DNA from: Kaistella yonginensis
GTDB lineage: Bacteria > Bacteroidota > Bacteroidia > Flavobacteriales > Weeksellaceae
DNA: 58,707 nt
Direction: 5' to 3'
NCBI RefSeq assembly: GCF_030409525.1
Contig: NZ_JAUFQB010000054.1
Location: 1-58,707, forward strand
A program made the position numbers and the translations under genes. The notes under the pieces were generated by a model. It saw only the letters and a list, made by a program, of their open reading frames with translations. It had not been told where the DNA came from and made no database searches. Positions 8,734 to 17,007 of the stretch are shown in pieces. Within the stretch, counting starts at the first letter, position 1, and each line of letters opens with the position of its first letter.

Positions 8734-9765
8734 CTAGGTGCCTTTTTGTAGTGAAAAACTGAATTTGGCACCTTCAAGATAGATGCTTTCTACGGAAATG
8801 TTTTCCTGATGCGCTTCTAAAATATGTTTTACGATAGCCAAACCAAGACCTGATCCGCCATCATTTCTATTTCTACTAGATTCTATTCTATAAAACCGTT
8901 CGAAAATCCGGGTCAACATTTCAGGTTTGATGCCCATTCCGTTATCCTCAACTTCAACAAGAATTTTTTGATTCTGGACTTTCGTTTTTACGGTAACCGT
9001 AGCACTTTCACGATTAGAATAATAAATGGCATTAGAAATTAAATTTAACAAAACCTGCGATATTTTCTGCTTATCTGCAAGTACAAATATTTGATTGGAT
9101 GAGGTTTGCAGCACAATTTTAGTGTGCTTTTTCTGTGCTTCTAAATCTAAAATATCGATCAGTTCGCGAATGAGATGATTCAGATCAAACTTGCTTTTAT
9201 TCAATGTAATTTCGCCACTTTCAAACTGATTAATCATATCCAAATCTTTCACGATATTTAATAATCTCTCGACTGATTTATCAATTCTCTCCAGGTATTT
9301 ATCGCGAATCGCTAAGTTTTCTACGCCACCTTCCAACAGGGTATCTACATAACCTTGAATGGTAAAAAGTGGGGTTTTCAATTCATGGGAAATATTTCCG
9401 ATATATTCTTTTCGATAGGTTTCCATTCCTTTCATCGTATCGATTTCAGTAGCATTTTTCAAATTAAGATCGGTAAATTTCTGGCTTAACTCTTTAAAGT
9501 TGAGGTTGCTTTCTTCATCTCTGATTTCTTCCGGCAAAATGGTTGAAATTTTTCTGATTTGTCTTTTCCCATAAAAATTAAAGAGAAAGTCTACCACCAA
9601 ATAATTGATAATAATTAAAATCAAGGTACTCAAAATCAAAGTTTGCAGAAATTGTTGGTCGGTTTCGGAAAAGGAATGGTTTGCCGCATCGAAAACGTAC
9701 ACGAGCATAAGCATGACCGCGGTGAGGAATAAAGAGGCGAAAAAAGTAAGCCGATAAAATTTCAT
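8734..9765 (-). CDS. Sensor histidine kinase, PhoR-like
   Basis: A 343-residue membrane kinase. Two transmembrane helices (about 6-25 and 40-65) flank only a ~15-residue loop, so there is little room for a periplasmic sensor. The dimerisation/phosphoacceptor region has His127 in NISHELKTPLF. The ATPase domain shows an N box (LLNLISNAIYYS), a G1 box (DNGMGI), an F box (FERFYR) and a G2 box (GGSGLGLAIVKHI). It follows its response regulator by 29 bp on the same strand, so they are co-transcribed. The architecture fits PhoR-type kinases, but the signal is not shown by the sequence. Confidence 0.9.
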   Translation of the reverse strand: MKFYRLTFFASLFLTAVMLMLVYVFDAANHSFSETDQQFLQTLILSTLILIIINYLVVDFLFNFYGKRQIRKISTILPEEIRDEESNLNFKELSQKFTDLNLKNATEIDTMKGMETYRKEYIGNISHELKTPLFTIQGYVDTLLEGGVENLAIRDKYLERIDKSVERLLNIVKDLDMINQFESGEITLNKSKFDLNHLIRELIDILDLEAQKKHTKIVLQTSSNQIFVLADKQKISQVLLNLISNAIYYSNRESATVTVKTKVQNQKILVEVEDNGMGIKPEMLTRIFERFYRIESSRNRNDGGSGLGLAIVKHILEAHQENISVESIYLEGAKFSFSLQKGT

Positions 9766-9794
9766 TATTGATCAATAAAATTAATAAACCAAAG

Positions 9795-10472
9795 TTACAC
9801 CACCAATTTGTAGCCGATTCCTTTTAAGGTTTGAATGGTGTTTATTCCCAATTTTTCGCGCAATCGTCTGATATGAACATCAATCGTTCTTTCGCCGACC
9901 ACAACATCATTTCCCCAAACCCGTTCTAAAATCTCTTCTCTTTTAAACACTTTTTCCGTGTTGGAGGCCAGCAGATAAAGCAAATCAAATTCTTTTTTAG
10001 GCAATAAAAAATGCTGACCGTTTTTGGTTACTTTTACATTGTCTTTATCAATCACCAAATCACCAACGGTAAGAACTTTTGCATCGTTGCTGACTTTTGA
10101 GGTTAATTGCAAAAGTGCATTAATTTTAGAAATAAGAATTTTCGGCTTGATTACTTTGACCACATAATCGTTTGCTCCTGCTTGAAAGCCTGCCAACTGA
10201 GAAAACTCTTCGCTACGGGCCGAAAGAAAAACAATAAGCGTATTTTGCAACTCTTTAATCTGACGAAGTTCCTGACAGGTTTCAATTCCGTCTTTTTCCG
10301 GCATCATCACATCGAGTAAAATCAGATCGGGGATCATTTTTTTTGCTTTTAGAATTCCCTCGTTCCCGTTGGTTGCGGTGGTCACTACATAACCTTCTTT
10401 TTCAAGATTATAGGTCAGTATTTCTAAAATATCAAGCTCATCATCGATTAGAAGAATCTTTTTCTTAGGCAT
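9795..10472 (-). CDS. OmpR/PhoB-family response regulator
   Basis: A 225-residue regulator: a receiver domain (1-120) with acidic pocket Asp10/Asp11, phosphoacceptor Asp54 (LLDVMMPEKDG) and Ser84, and a C-terminal winged helix (about 130-225) ending in RRLREKLG and the GIGYKL wing. The switch Lys106 is followed by Val rather than the nearly invariant Pro (YVVKVIKP). It is the first gene of the pair with the histidine kinase and is transcribed away from the TonB receptor gene, which it may control. Confidence 0.92.
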   Translation of the reverse strand: MPKKKILLIDDELDILEILTYNLEKEGYVVTTATNGNEGILKAKKMIPDLILLDVMMPEKDGIETCQELRQIKELQNTLIVFLSARSEEFSQLAGFQAGANDYVVKVIKPKILISKINALLQLTSKVSNDAKVLTVGDLVIDKDNVKVTKNGQHFLLPKKEFDLLYLLASNTEKVFKREEILERVWGNDVVVGERTIDVHIRRLREKLGINTIQTLKGIGYKLVV

Positions 10473-10492
10473 TGTACACTTTTTATTCTTTC

Positions 10493-10520
10493 AAAAATAC
10501 TCAAATTAAAGGTTCCAAAA
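10493..10520 (-). promoter_or_regulatory. Promoter of the two-component operon
   Basis: On the minus strand, TTTG (10520-10517), a 16-bp spacer and TATTTTTG (10500-10493) lie 20 nt upstream of the response regulator ATG. The spacer is at the short end of the usual range. Confidence 0.6.
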
Positions 10521-10663
10521 CCCATCTATTTAAGAATTCATAATTAATTAATATGACTGTGTTTTTGTTAAAAGAATGGTAATCTAAAATTAAAGCTGAC
10601 GCAACACCAAATTAAGCTTTTGTTTCTTCCTTTGCCCCGAAAGAAATTTAATAAAAAGAAGAA

Positions 10664-13258
10664 ATGAATATCAGAAAACTGAGTATTGCAGTTGTATTGC
10701 TAAATTCTGCCACACCTTTTTTGTATGCACAAAGCACAAAAACGGATACGGTAAGTAAAGAGAGAAACATCGAAGGAATTCTCCTAAAATCTTCGTCCAA
10801 TAGAAAATCAGAAAGTGCTCTTTTGATCGATCAGAAGAAAGCGATTATTCAAAAACAATCGATGGGTTCTGAAGAAATTTCCCGAAAAGGAATTTCAAAT
10901 ATTGAACAGGCTTTGGTAAAAGTAACCGGAATTACGAGCGTCGAAGGACGCGGTTTATTTGTGAGAGGTCTGGAAGATCGTTACAACACGTTGTTAATTA
11001 ATGGCTTGGGTTCACCTTCAAATAATCCTTTTCAGAAAATAATTGCATTAAAACAATTCCCAACTGATGTGGTTGGAAAATTGAATATTTACAAAACTTT
11101 TAATTCTAATCTCTACGCAGATTTTGCGGGAGCGACTTTCGATATTGAAACTTTGACTTACGAAAAACCATTTTCCAAAATTGAATTTGGAATCGGCGTG
11201 AATACTTTGAGCACTTTTCGCAATAACTTTAAAATTAATCCAAACGCTAATTCTATCGATGGTTATGTTGGTTTAAATTCAAGAGATAAACAATTGCCAA
11301 ATGAAGTAAAAGGATATCGACCGTCAAGCTACAATTTCAGCACTTCTGAATCGCTGCATTCTTTTGGTGAAGGTTGGAATGTAGATAATATAAAGTCTCT
11401 ACCGAACACGAGTATCGGTTTTACAACGGCTCAGAAATTTAAAATCGGTGAAACTTCAAACTTAGGCTTTCTCTTTTCATTAAATCAGGGAAACCACTAT
11501 GAATACAAAGACGGTGTCAAAAACCAGTTTCGTTTAAATGGAAATTCGATTGATTATAATAACAACCTCAACCGAAAAGAATATACTTATGAAACCGAAT
11601 CTTCCGTTTTACTAGGCTTGGGTTTTAAAAATAAAGGAACCGGTATTAATTTAAATGGATTCTTTCTCCAAAACTCCGAAAATTTAATTCAGGATTATGT
11701 TGGATTCCGAAATGGAGAAACGAATAATCAGCAGTTTATCCGCGTGAATCAACAGGATATTTCAAGATTTACAGATTTACAGTTGACGGCGTCACAGAAA
11801 ATAAACGAAAGACATTCTATAAAAGCCGGCGCAAGTTGGGTGAACAATTTCTATCAGCAACCGGACCGTAAAATCATGTACGGACAACCTGGCGAAGGAA
11901 ACAATATCAATTTATCTTTTGGTGGGAATAATTTACTGCGACAATATCTGGACGTTAATGGTAAAAACTACTTTTCAGCCTTTGCGGAATATGCGTTAAA
12001 CCTTGGTGAAAAAGGTGATAAAAAAATTTATCCATGGCAAGTGGCGATTGGATATAATGGCTTCGCAGATATTCGAAATACATCTTACCGATTTATTTAT
12101 TCTGTTTTAAATGATCCTTCGCAATCACAGGTTACGGTAGGTAGAGATAATCCGCAGGCGATTTTTGATCAGTCGATTTTAAATGGAACTTACCATTATC
12201 GTGAAGGTTCAACATCGGAATATAAAAACAATTTGTATCAGTTTGTGAATGCGGGTTACCTTAATATTAATTATAAACCGTCGGAATTGTGGGATATTTT
12301 AATTGGCGGAAGAGTTGAAAACAACATCAACATCACGCGATACAAACCGATCAGTGTTGGCATTAATGACGAGTTCGATAATATCACCAAAAACCAATAC
12401 TATATTCTCCCCTCTTTATCGGTTAAGCGTGCTTTGAATGAAAAATCAAATATCCGTTTCGGAGCCAGTAAAACCATTACAAGACCGATCCTTATTGAAT
12501 ATATGCCGATCACTTATATCAATCCGGACAACGAAAACATCTTTGGAAATAAAGATCTGAGCAACAGTGGAAATTATAACATTGATTTGAAATACGAATT
12601 GTTCCCAAGCAATAAAGAAATGTTTGCGGTCAACCTTTTTGCAAAGAAAATTGATAATGCGATCGAGCGCTCTTACATCGCTTCCGGAAATTCAAACGGA
12701 CAAACCATTACCTTCTTTAATGCTAAAACCGCAACATTGGCGGGTGTTGAACTTGAAGGAATAATTTCTTTGAACAGAATCAGCGAATCATTATCACGGT
12801 TTACGTTAGGCGCTAATACAACGATCATGTATTCTGACGTAGAACGCAGCGCAGATCAGAATAAAGAAACCGATGTGGAAGCGAAGAGAAAACGTGCTTT
12901 GCAAGGAGCAGCGCCCTGGACGGTGAACGCCGACTTGAAATACGAATATAAAAATGCTCAGAATTTCACCAAAACCTACTCTTTAGTTTACAATGTTTCT
13001 GGCAAGAAAATTTACGGCGTTGGTTTCTCAAAACTCGATAATATTTTCGAAGTGCCTTTCCATCAATTAGATTTCGTTTACAATAACCAAATCGATAAAA
13101 ACTGGAATGTGAAACTTGCTATTCAAAATTTATTGAATTCAGAATACCAACTGAAACTGGGCGACAATAGTTTGGTTCAGGTTCAGGAAAGTTCCTTGTT
13201 GATGGAAAATTATAAAAAGGGAACTTCATTTAATATGACCGTTGGTTATACTTTCTAA
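10664..13258 (+). CDS. TonB-dependent outer membrane receptor
   Basis: An 864-residue receptor with a signal peptide (about 1-22, ending LYAQ), a plug domain (about 55-170; SNIEQALVKVTGITSVEG, LFVRGLEDRYNTLLINGL) and a 22-strand barrel ending in the aromatic residue Phe (MTVGYTF). It lacks the ~100-residue N-terminal carboxypeptidase-like extension of SusC proteins. A lipoprotein gene follows 35 bp downstream, so this is probably a receptor plus surface lipoprotein pair. The divergent PhoR/PhoB-like genes suggest control by a nutrient signal, possibly phosphate. The substrate cannot be read from the sequence. Confidence 0.9.
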   Translation: MNIRKLSIAVVLLNSATPFLYAQSTKTDTVSKERNIEGILLKSSSNRKSESALLIDQKKAIIQKQSMGSEEISRKGISNIEQALVKVTGITSVEGRGLFVRGLEDRYNTLLINGLGSPSNNPFQKIIALKQFPTDVVGKLNIYKTFNSNLYADFAGATFDIETLTYEKPFSKIEFGIGVNTLSTFRNNFKINPNANSIDGYVGLNSRDKQLPNEVKGYRPSSYNFSTSESLHSFGEGWNVDNIKSLPNTSIGFTTAQKFKIGETSNLGFLFSLNQGNHYEYKDGVKNQFRLNGNSIDYNNNLNRKEYTYETESSVLLGLGFKNKGTGINLNGFFLQNSENLIQDYVGFRNGETNNQQFIRVNQQDISRFTDLQLTASQKINERHSIKAGASWVNNFYQQPDRKIMYGQPGEGNNINLSFGGNNLLRQYLDVNGKNYFSAFAEYALNLGEKGDKKIYPWQVAIGYNGFADIRNTSYRFIYSVLNDPSQSQVTVGRDNPQAIFDQSILNGTYHYREGSTSEYKNNLYQFVNAGYLNINYKPSELWDILIGGRVENNINITRYKPISVGINDEFDNITKNQYYILPSLSVKRALNEKSNIRFGASKTITRPILIEYMPITYINPDNENIFGNKDLSNSGNYNIDLKYELFPSNKEMFAVNLFAKKIDNAIERSYIASGNSNGQTITFFNAKTATLAGVELEGIISLNRISESLSRFTLGANTTIMYSDVERSADQNKETDVEAKRKRALQGAAPWTVNADLKYEYKNAQNFTKTYSLVYNVSGKKIYGVGFSKLDNIFEVPFHQLDFVYNNQIDKNWNVKLAIQNLLNSEYQLKLGDNSLVQVQESSLLMENYKKGTSFNMTVGYTF

Positions 13259-13293
13259 CTCAAATTTAAATCACTTAAAAAATAAAAAAAGAA

Positions 13294-14517
13294 ATGAAAA
13301 AAAACATTTTAACTTTAGTAACACTTGCCTTGGTTTTATCTGCAACCTCTTGCACCGTTGATATTCGGGAAGATAATGACACTCCAACCAACAATGGTGG
13401 AAATCAGCAGACACCAGGAAATGTAATGGATGGAATCGGCACTTTAACGGGAGAAATCTCAAAAGACCTTTTGATTAAAAAAGGAAATTACACGCTGAAA
13501 GGAATCGTAAAAGTGGGTTCCGGAGCAACAATCACCATTGAACCAGGAGCGATATTTACCGCTACGACAAGCGATGTAAGTGGATTGGTTATTTTAAAAG
13601 GCGCAAAAATTAATGCAGTTGGAACTGCAGATTCTCCAATAGTATTCACCTCAGATAACAAAACGCCGGGAGATTGGGGCGGAATCACATTATATGGAGA
13701 TGCGCCAATTAAAGCCTTAAATGGAGCAGCCACAGCACTTTCGGAAGATGGAAATAATCAATATTATGGTGGCGCTGATGCGAATTCAAATTCTGGAACA
13801 ATGAAGTTTGTAAGAGTAGAATATGGTGGTAGAAAAATTGGTGACGGAACTTCAGAGACCAACTCGATGACTTTCTACGCAGTTGGTGCAGGTACAACAT
13901 TAGAAAATTTAGTGGCTTACAAAGGAACTGATGATGGTTATGAATTTTTCGGTGGAACGGTAAGCGCTAAAAATCTAATTTCTTACGGAAATTACGATGA
14001 TGCTTTTGACTGGCAGGATTCCTGGAGCGGACAAAATAATGCTAACTGGTTTGCTTACCAAACTGGAATCGGCAACTTCGGAATGGAAATCGAAGCTTCA
14101 TCAAACGCTGATAACATCGCACCGAAAGTAAATAATATCACTTTAATTAGAGCTGCGGGAACTTTACCAGAAGTTTCAGGTTCTGCAGAAATTTCCGCAA
14201 TTCAATTTAAAAAACAAGGAACCGGAATCTTCTCAAACGTCTATATCGATGGTTATAAAAATACGGGTGGAAAAAATGCTTACTCTATTTTAATCCAGGA
14301 TCTGGCTACTGAAACGAGTCAATTCGCCACGGGCAAAATTAAGGTTGATCCGATATTTGCAACAAGCAACAACGATAATCAATTAAAATTCGGTTATGGT
14401 TTTGCATCCGCGAATCCATTAGCATTTACCAATACTGTAACAGTGAAAAAAGCCTCTATGGTTGGCGGTGCTTGGGCGACCGTAAATGGAGTTGACCTGC
14501 TTTCTTCCTTAAAATAA
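13294..14517 (+). CDS. Beta-helix-like surface lipoprotein partner of the TonB receptor
   Basis: A 407-residue lipoprotein with lipobox Cys20 (LSATSC) and, just after the Cys, a Thr/Asn/Gly-rich linker with acidic residues, as in surface-exposed Bacteroidetes lipoproteins. The body has repeating Gly/Asn-rich turns (GATITIEPGAIF; GLVILKGAKINAVGTA; WGGITLYGDA; GGTVSAKNLI), typical of a right-handed parallel beta-helix. No glycosidase or phosphatase motif is apparent. Co-transcription with the upstream receptor is likely (35 bp gap, shared terminator at 14543), so it probably captures or processes that receptor's substrate. Confidence 0.75.
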   Translation: MKKNILTLVTLALVLSATSCTVDIREDNDTPTNNGGNQQTPGNVMDGIGTLTGEISKDLLIKKGNYTLKGIVKVGSGATITIEPGAIFTATTSDVSGLVILKGAKINAVGTADSPIVFTSDNKTPGDWGGITLYGDAPIKALNGAATALSEDGNNQYYGGADANSNSGTMKFVRVEYGGRKIGDGTSETNSMTFYAVGAGTTLENLVAYKGTDDGYEFFGGTVSAKNLISYGNYDDAFDWQDSWSGQNNANWFAYQTGIGNFGMEIEASSNADNIAPKVNNITLIRAAGTLPEVSGSAEISAIQFKKQGTGIFSNVYIDGYKNTGGKNAYSILIQDLATETSQFATGKIKVDPIFATSNNDNQLKFGYGFASANPLAFTNTVTVKKASMVGGAWATVNGVDLLSSLK

Positions 14518-14542
14518 ATTTTTCATTTTTTTCATTCATATC

Positions 14543-14581
14543 AAAAGTAAAAACCACCGATTGGGTGGTTTTTACTTTTAA
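14543..14581. terminator. Bidirectional terminator between the lipoprotein gene and barstar
   Basis: A perfect 16-bp stem, AAAAGTAAAAACCACC paired with its complement around a 5-nt loop. A and T runs on both sides serve the rightward receptor operon and the leftward barnase-barstar operon. Confidence 0.85.
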
Positions 14582-14596
14582 CTATTTTTTTAAAGA

Positions 14597-14887
14597 TTAC
14601 TCATCTTCGTCTTCGTATTGCTGCAAATAATAAGAAAACGAAAAATCATCAAGCTCTTCATCTGCCTCTTCTAAAGTCGTGAGCAAATCTTCGAAATCTT
14701 CCAGTTGTTCAACGCTCATATTCACAAATTCGATATGTAACGGAAGTTCTACAAATCCAGTAATTGAATCGTAAAGCGCATCGAGATTATCGCCAAAAGT
14801 TTCTGGCAGTTTTAATTTTTCTTTTAACTGATCGAAGAAATCTTCCATATCTCCGATTTCTGTAAAGTCTATATATATGGTGTTCAT
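14597..14887 (-). CDS. Barstar-family RNase inhibitor
   Basis: A 96-residue cytoplasmic protein that should bind and block the barnase-like RNase encoded just upstream. The barstar core is clear: LPETFGDNLDALYDSITGF aligns with the inhibitor's binding helix. Asp36 and Asp40 correspond to barstar Asp35 and Asp39, the latter being the residue that fills the RNase active site. Barstar Tyr29, Trp38 and Trp44 are replaced by Thr, Tyr and Phe. An acidic tail (QQYEDEDE) follows. It lies 101 bp after the RNase gene in the same direction, as expected for a toxin-immunity pair. Confidence 0.9.
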   Translation of the reverse strand: MNTIYIDFTEIGDMEDFFDQLKEKLKLPETFGDNLDALYDSITGFVELPLHIEFVNMSVEQLEDFEDLLTTLEEADEELDDFSFSYYLQQYEDEDE

Positions 14888-14950
14888 ATTTTTTAAGTTG
14901 TGGGTTTTAGGGTTTGGGTCGTAGTTTCTTTAGTTTGAATTTATCCAAAA

Positions 14951-14985
14951 TTTACTTGACTCTTTTTACTTTTTACTTGGCTCTT
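14951..14985. repeat. Direct repeat in the barnase-barstar spacer
   Basis: TTTACTTGACTCTT (14951-14964) and TTTACTTGGCTCTT (14972-14985) are repeated with a 21-bp period immediately downstream of the RNase stop codon. The role is unknown. Confidence 0.55.
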
Positions 14986-14988
14986 CTC

Positions 14989-15513
14989 TTATTTTTTCTC
15001 AAAACTCTTGTAATGATTCTTCGTCAGCCAAACTTCTCCATTTTTTGTAAAAACGATTCGGTCGGCATTTCGGTTGCCACAGTTGTAATTGACGTCGGCT
15101 TCGAAATATTTCTTTCCTGCCGGAAGCGTTTTTTCTCTGTTGCTAAAGGTGTCTCCACCGATTGCTCGGCCAGGGAGTGCATCGCACAGATTTCCTTTCG
15201 AAGCAACCCAACCCTGTTTACGCGCTTCGCCTTTGGTGATATAATAATTGGGAAGTCGGTAATTGCTCTTCACATAATGAATGACCCTATTTTCTTCCGT
15301 TAAATCATCAATATTACTGGAGAAACCTGGTGATTTTGAACTTTCATTTTGTTTAAAATTTTCACTATTATTTTCATTAATGGAAACTGCTGAGCCAATA
15401 TGTTTTCGATTTTTCTTTTCAATTTTATAATTCTGAATAAAATACATTACCAAAAAAGCAGTCAACAAACCGATGATGAAAAATAGAAAGAGTTTTATGT
15501 TTTGTTTGTTCAT
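14989..15513 (-). CDS. Membrane-anchored barnase-type ribonuclease
   Basis: A guanyl-preferring RNase of the barnase (N1/T1) family. The 174-residue product begins with one hydrophobic segment (about 8-27), an uncleaved anchor or signal; a polar linker (30-70) then leads to the RNase domain (75-174). All five barnase catalytic residues are present: Lys94, Glu138, Arg148, Arg152 and His167 (barnase 27, 73, 83, 87, 102). Cys110 and Cys145 occupy barnase positions 43 and 80 and could form a disulfide. The ATG at 15513 is preferred; an in-frame TTG lies three codons upstream. It pairs with the downstream barstar gene. It may be an exported antibacterial toxin or a secreted nuclease. Confidence 0.88.
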   Translation of the reverse strand: MNKQNIKLFLFFIIGLLTAFLVMYFIQNYKIEKKNRKHIGSAVSINENNSENFKQNESSKSPGFSSNIDDLTEENRVIHYVKSNYRLPNYYITKGEARKQGWVASKGNLCDALPGRAIGGDTFSNREKTLPAGKKYFEADVNYNCGNRNADRIVFTKNGEVWLTKNHYKSFEKK

Positions 15514-15544
15514 ATAATTCAAATGTTACTTCTTGTTTTAGATA

Positions 15545-15609
15545 GCGTTCCTACGGAACGCGTTTTTCTTTCTTATTAATTGCTACAGAGATAACGTTCC
15601 TACGGAACG
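15545..15609. repeat. Two copies of a GTTCCTACGGAAC palindrome
   Basis: GCGTTCCTACGGAACGC at 15545-15561 and CGTTCCTACGGAACG at 15595-15609 are hairpin-forming repeats in the same orientation, placed between nadE and the RNase gene. A variant occurs at 31142-31164. They resemble small REP-like elements dispersed in Chryseobacterium-type genomes. Confidence 0.75.
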
Positions 15610-15623
15610 CTCTAAATCTCCAA

Positions 15624-16415
15624 TCAATTCCGCCATTCTTCCGGAATATCGCAAACCGGAATCGGTTGAATTTTATGCTGCGCCGCTCGATTCATTCTCT
15701 GGAAAATTTTGAAAACCTCCAAATCACGTCCTGAATAATACGCTTCTGTTTTCGTTCCCCACTCTTTTTGAATTTTCTCCAATTCCGGATACGTTGCGCC
15801 AATCTGCTGTTCATCGGTTCTGGCTTCGTCCCACAATCCATCTGCCGGAATCGCATTTTGAATGGATTCTACAAGATCTAATGATTTTGCTAAAGCATAA
15901 ACTTCTGTTTTGTACAAGTCTGCAATCGGGGAAACATCTACACCACCATCCCCGTATTTGGTGAAAAATCCAACCCCAAAATCTTCCACTTTATTGCCTG
16001 TTCCACAAACAAGCAGACCGTTAATTTGTCCGTAGTAATATAAAGTCAACATTCTTAAGCGGCTTCTGGTATTGGCAAACGCCAGTTTTTCGGCTGGAAA
16101 ATCTTCATCTGCAACATCGAAGGTTTCATACAATTCCTCGAACGCTGGAGTTAAATTAACCGAAATTGCCTCTACATTGAAAAAACGCTTTTTCAAATGT
16201 TCCATATGCTCCCAAGCGCGATTCACTTCATCCTGATTTTGACGAATCGGCATTTCGATTAATAGCGTTTTTAAACCGGTCATCGCACAAAGCGTAGAAA
16301 CTACGGCAGAATCAACCCCGCCAGACACTCCGACTATATAACCTTTTACGTGAGCCTTTTCAGCGTAAACTTTTAACCAGGCGACAATTTTTTCTGTTAT
16401 TTTTTCTGTTTGCAT
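15624..16415 (-). CDS. nadE: NAD+ synthase (ammonia-dependent type)
   Basis: Converts nicotinic acid adenine dinucleotide to NAD+ with ATP. The 263-residue product has only the synthetase domain: the PP-loop SGGVDS (31-36), the ATP/Mg segment NTRSRLRMLTLYYYG and GTGNKVEDFGVGFFTKYGDGG. There is no glutaminase domain, so ammonia is the nitrogen source. It directly follows the GNAT gene (no gap) and lies next to gldB/gldC, a neighbourhood common in flavobacteria. Confidence 0.95.
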   Translation of the reverse strand: MQTEKITEKIVAWLKVYAEKAHVKGYIVGVSGGVDSAVVSTLCAMTGLKTLLIEMPIRQNQDEVNRAWEHMEHLKKRFFNVEAISVNLTPAFEELYETFDVADEDFPAEKLAFANTRSRLRMLTLYYYGQINGLLVCGTGNKVEDFGVGFFTKYGDGGVDVSPIADLYKTEVYALAKSLDLVESIQNAIPADGLWDEARTDEQQIGATYPELEKIQKEWGTKTEAYYSGRDLEVFKIFQRMNRAAQHKIQPIPVCDIPEEWRN

Positions 16416-16964
16416 TTAATCTTTATTAAATTTTTCTTTCGTTAATTCATACCAAATACACGTTGCTTTATCGAGTGGGTCAACGAAAGTTCCGTGAGAT
16501 TCGAAACCCAATTTATTTTTTAAAATATGATCAGAACCCACATTTTGAATCGCGACGCAAGCGTAAATTACATCTAAATTCAATTCTATAAAACCGTAGT
16601 CCAAAACGGCTTTTCCGGCTTCGGTAGCATAACCTTTACCCCAAAATTCAGGTAAAAAACGATACCCCAATTCGTATACTTCTTGATAACCGTTGATCGG
16701 TTCTCTTAAAAATTTCAAGCCGCTCCAGCCGATCAAAAGATTCGATTTTTTTTCAATAACAGCCCATCTCGCAATTCCGTTTTCTTGATATTGTTTTCGG
16801 ATATTTTTAATGGTTTCTTCAGATTCCTCTGGTCTGCTTACCGGTTTTACTCCGATATATTTCATGACTTCGGGATTGCGATCCAACAAGAATATCCTTT
16901 GCACATCTTTATAAATAATTTCTCTTAAAAGAAGTCTTGGTGTTTCAATGAATATTTTTGCCAT
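16416..16964 (-). CDS. GNAT N-acetyltransferase, RimJ/RimL type
   Basis: A 182-residue acetyltransferase. ETPRLLLREI at the start and the acetyl-CoA binding segment FLPEFWGKGYATEAGKAVLDYGF (about 108-130) are typical of ribosomal-protein or small-molecule acetyltransferases. VIYACVAIQNVGSDHILKNKLGF is motif B. It abuts nadE, so the two share a transcript, and its start lies 43 bp from the divergent gldB start. The substrate is unknown. Confidence 0.85.
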   Translation of the reverse strand: MAKIFIETPRLLLREIIYKDVQRIFLLDRNPEVMKYIGVKPVSRPEESEETIKNIRKQYQENGIARWAVIEKKSNLLIGWSGLKFLREPINGYQEVYELGYRFLPEFWGKGYATEAGKAVLDYGFIELNLDVIYACVAIQNVGSDHILKNKLGFESHGTFVDPLDKATCIWYELTKEKFNKD

Positions 16965-16974
16965 TAATTTTCCT

Positions 16975-16996
16975 TATTTTTGCGATTCTAAATTTG
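16975..16996 (+). promoter_or_regulatory. Two candidate -7 elements for gldB
   Basis: TATTTTTG (16975-16982) and TAAATTTG (16989-16996) both match TAnnTTTG, 25 and 11 nt upstream of the gldB ATG. They lie in the 43-bp gap between divergent start codons. Neither has a perfectly spaced -33 TTTG. Confidence 0.5.
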
Positions 16997-17007
16997 ATGT
17001 AAAAATA

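Noticed and set aside
10473..10663. Possible Pho box between the two-component and TonB receptor genes
   Set aside because: The sequence ATGACTGTGTTTTTG resembles a half site only; no convincing direct repeats with the right spacing.
14914..15303. 129-residue plus-strand frame over the RNase gene
   Set aside because: It is antisense to the barnase-like coding sequence with its conserved active site; no support of its own.
15511..15522. TTG start for the barnase-like gene at 15522
   Set aside because: A proper ATG lies three codons downstream and directly precedes the basic signal/anchor start.
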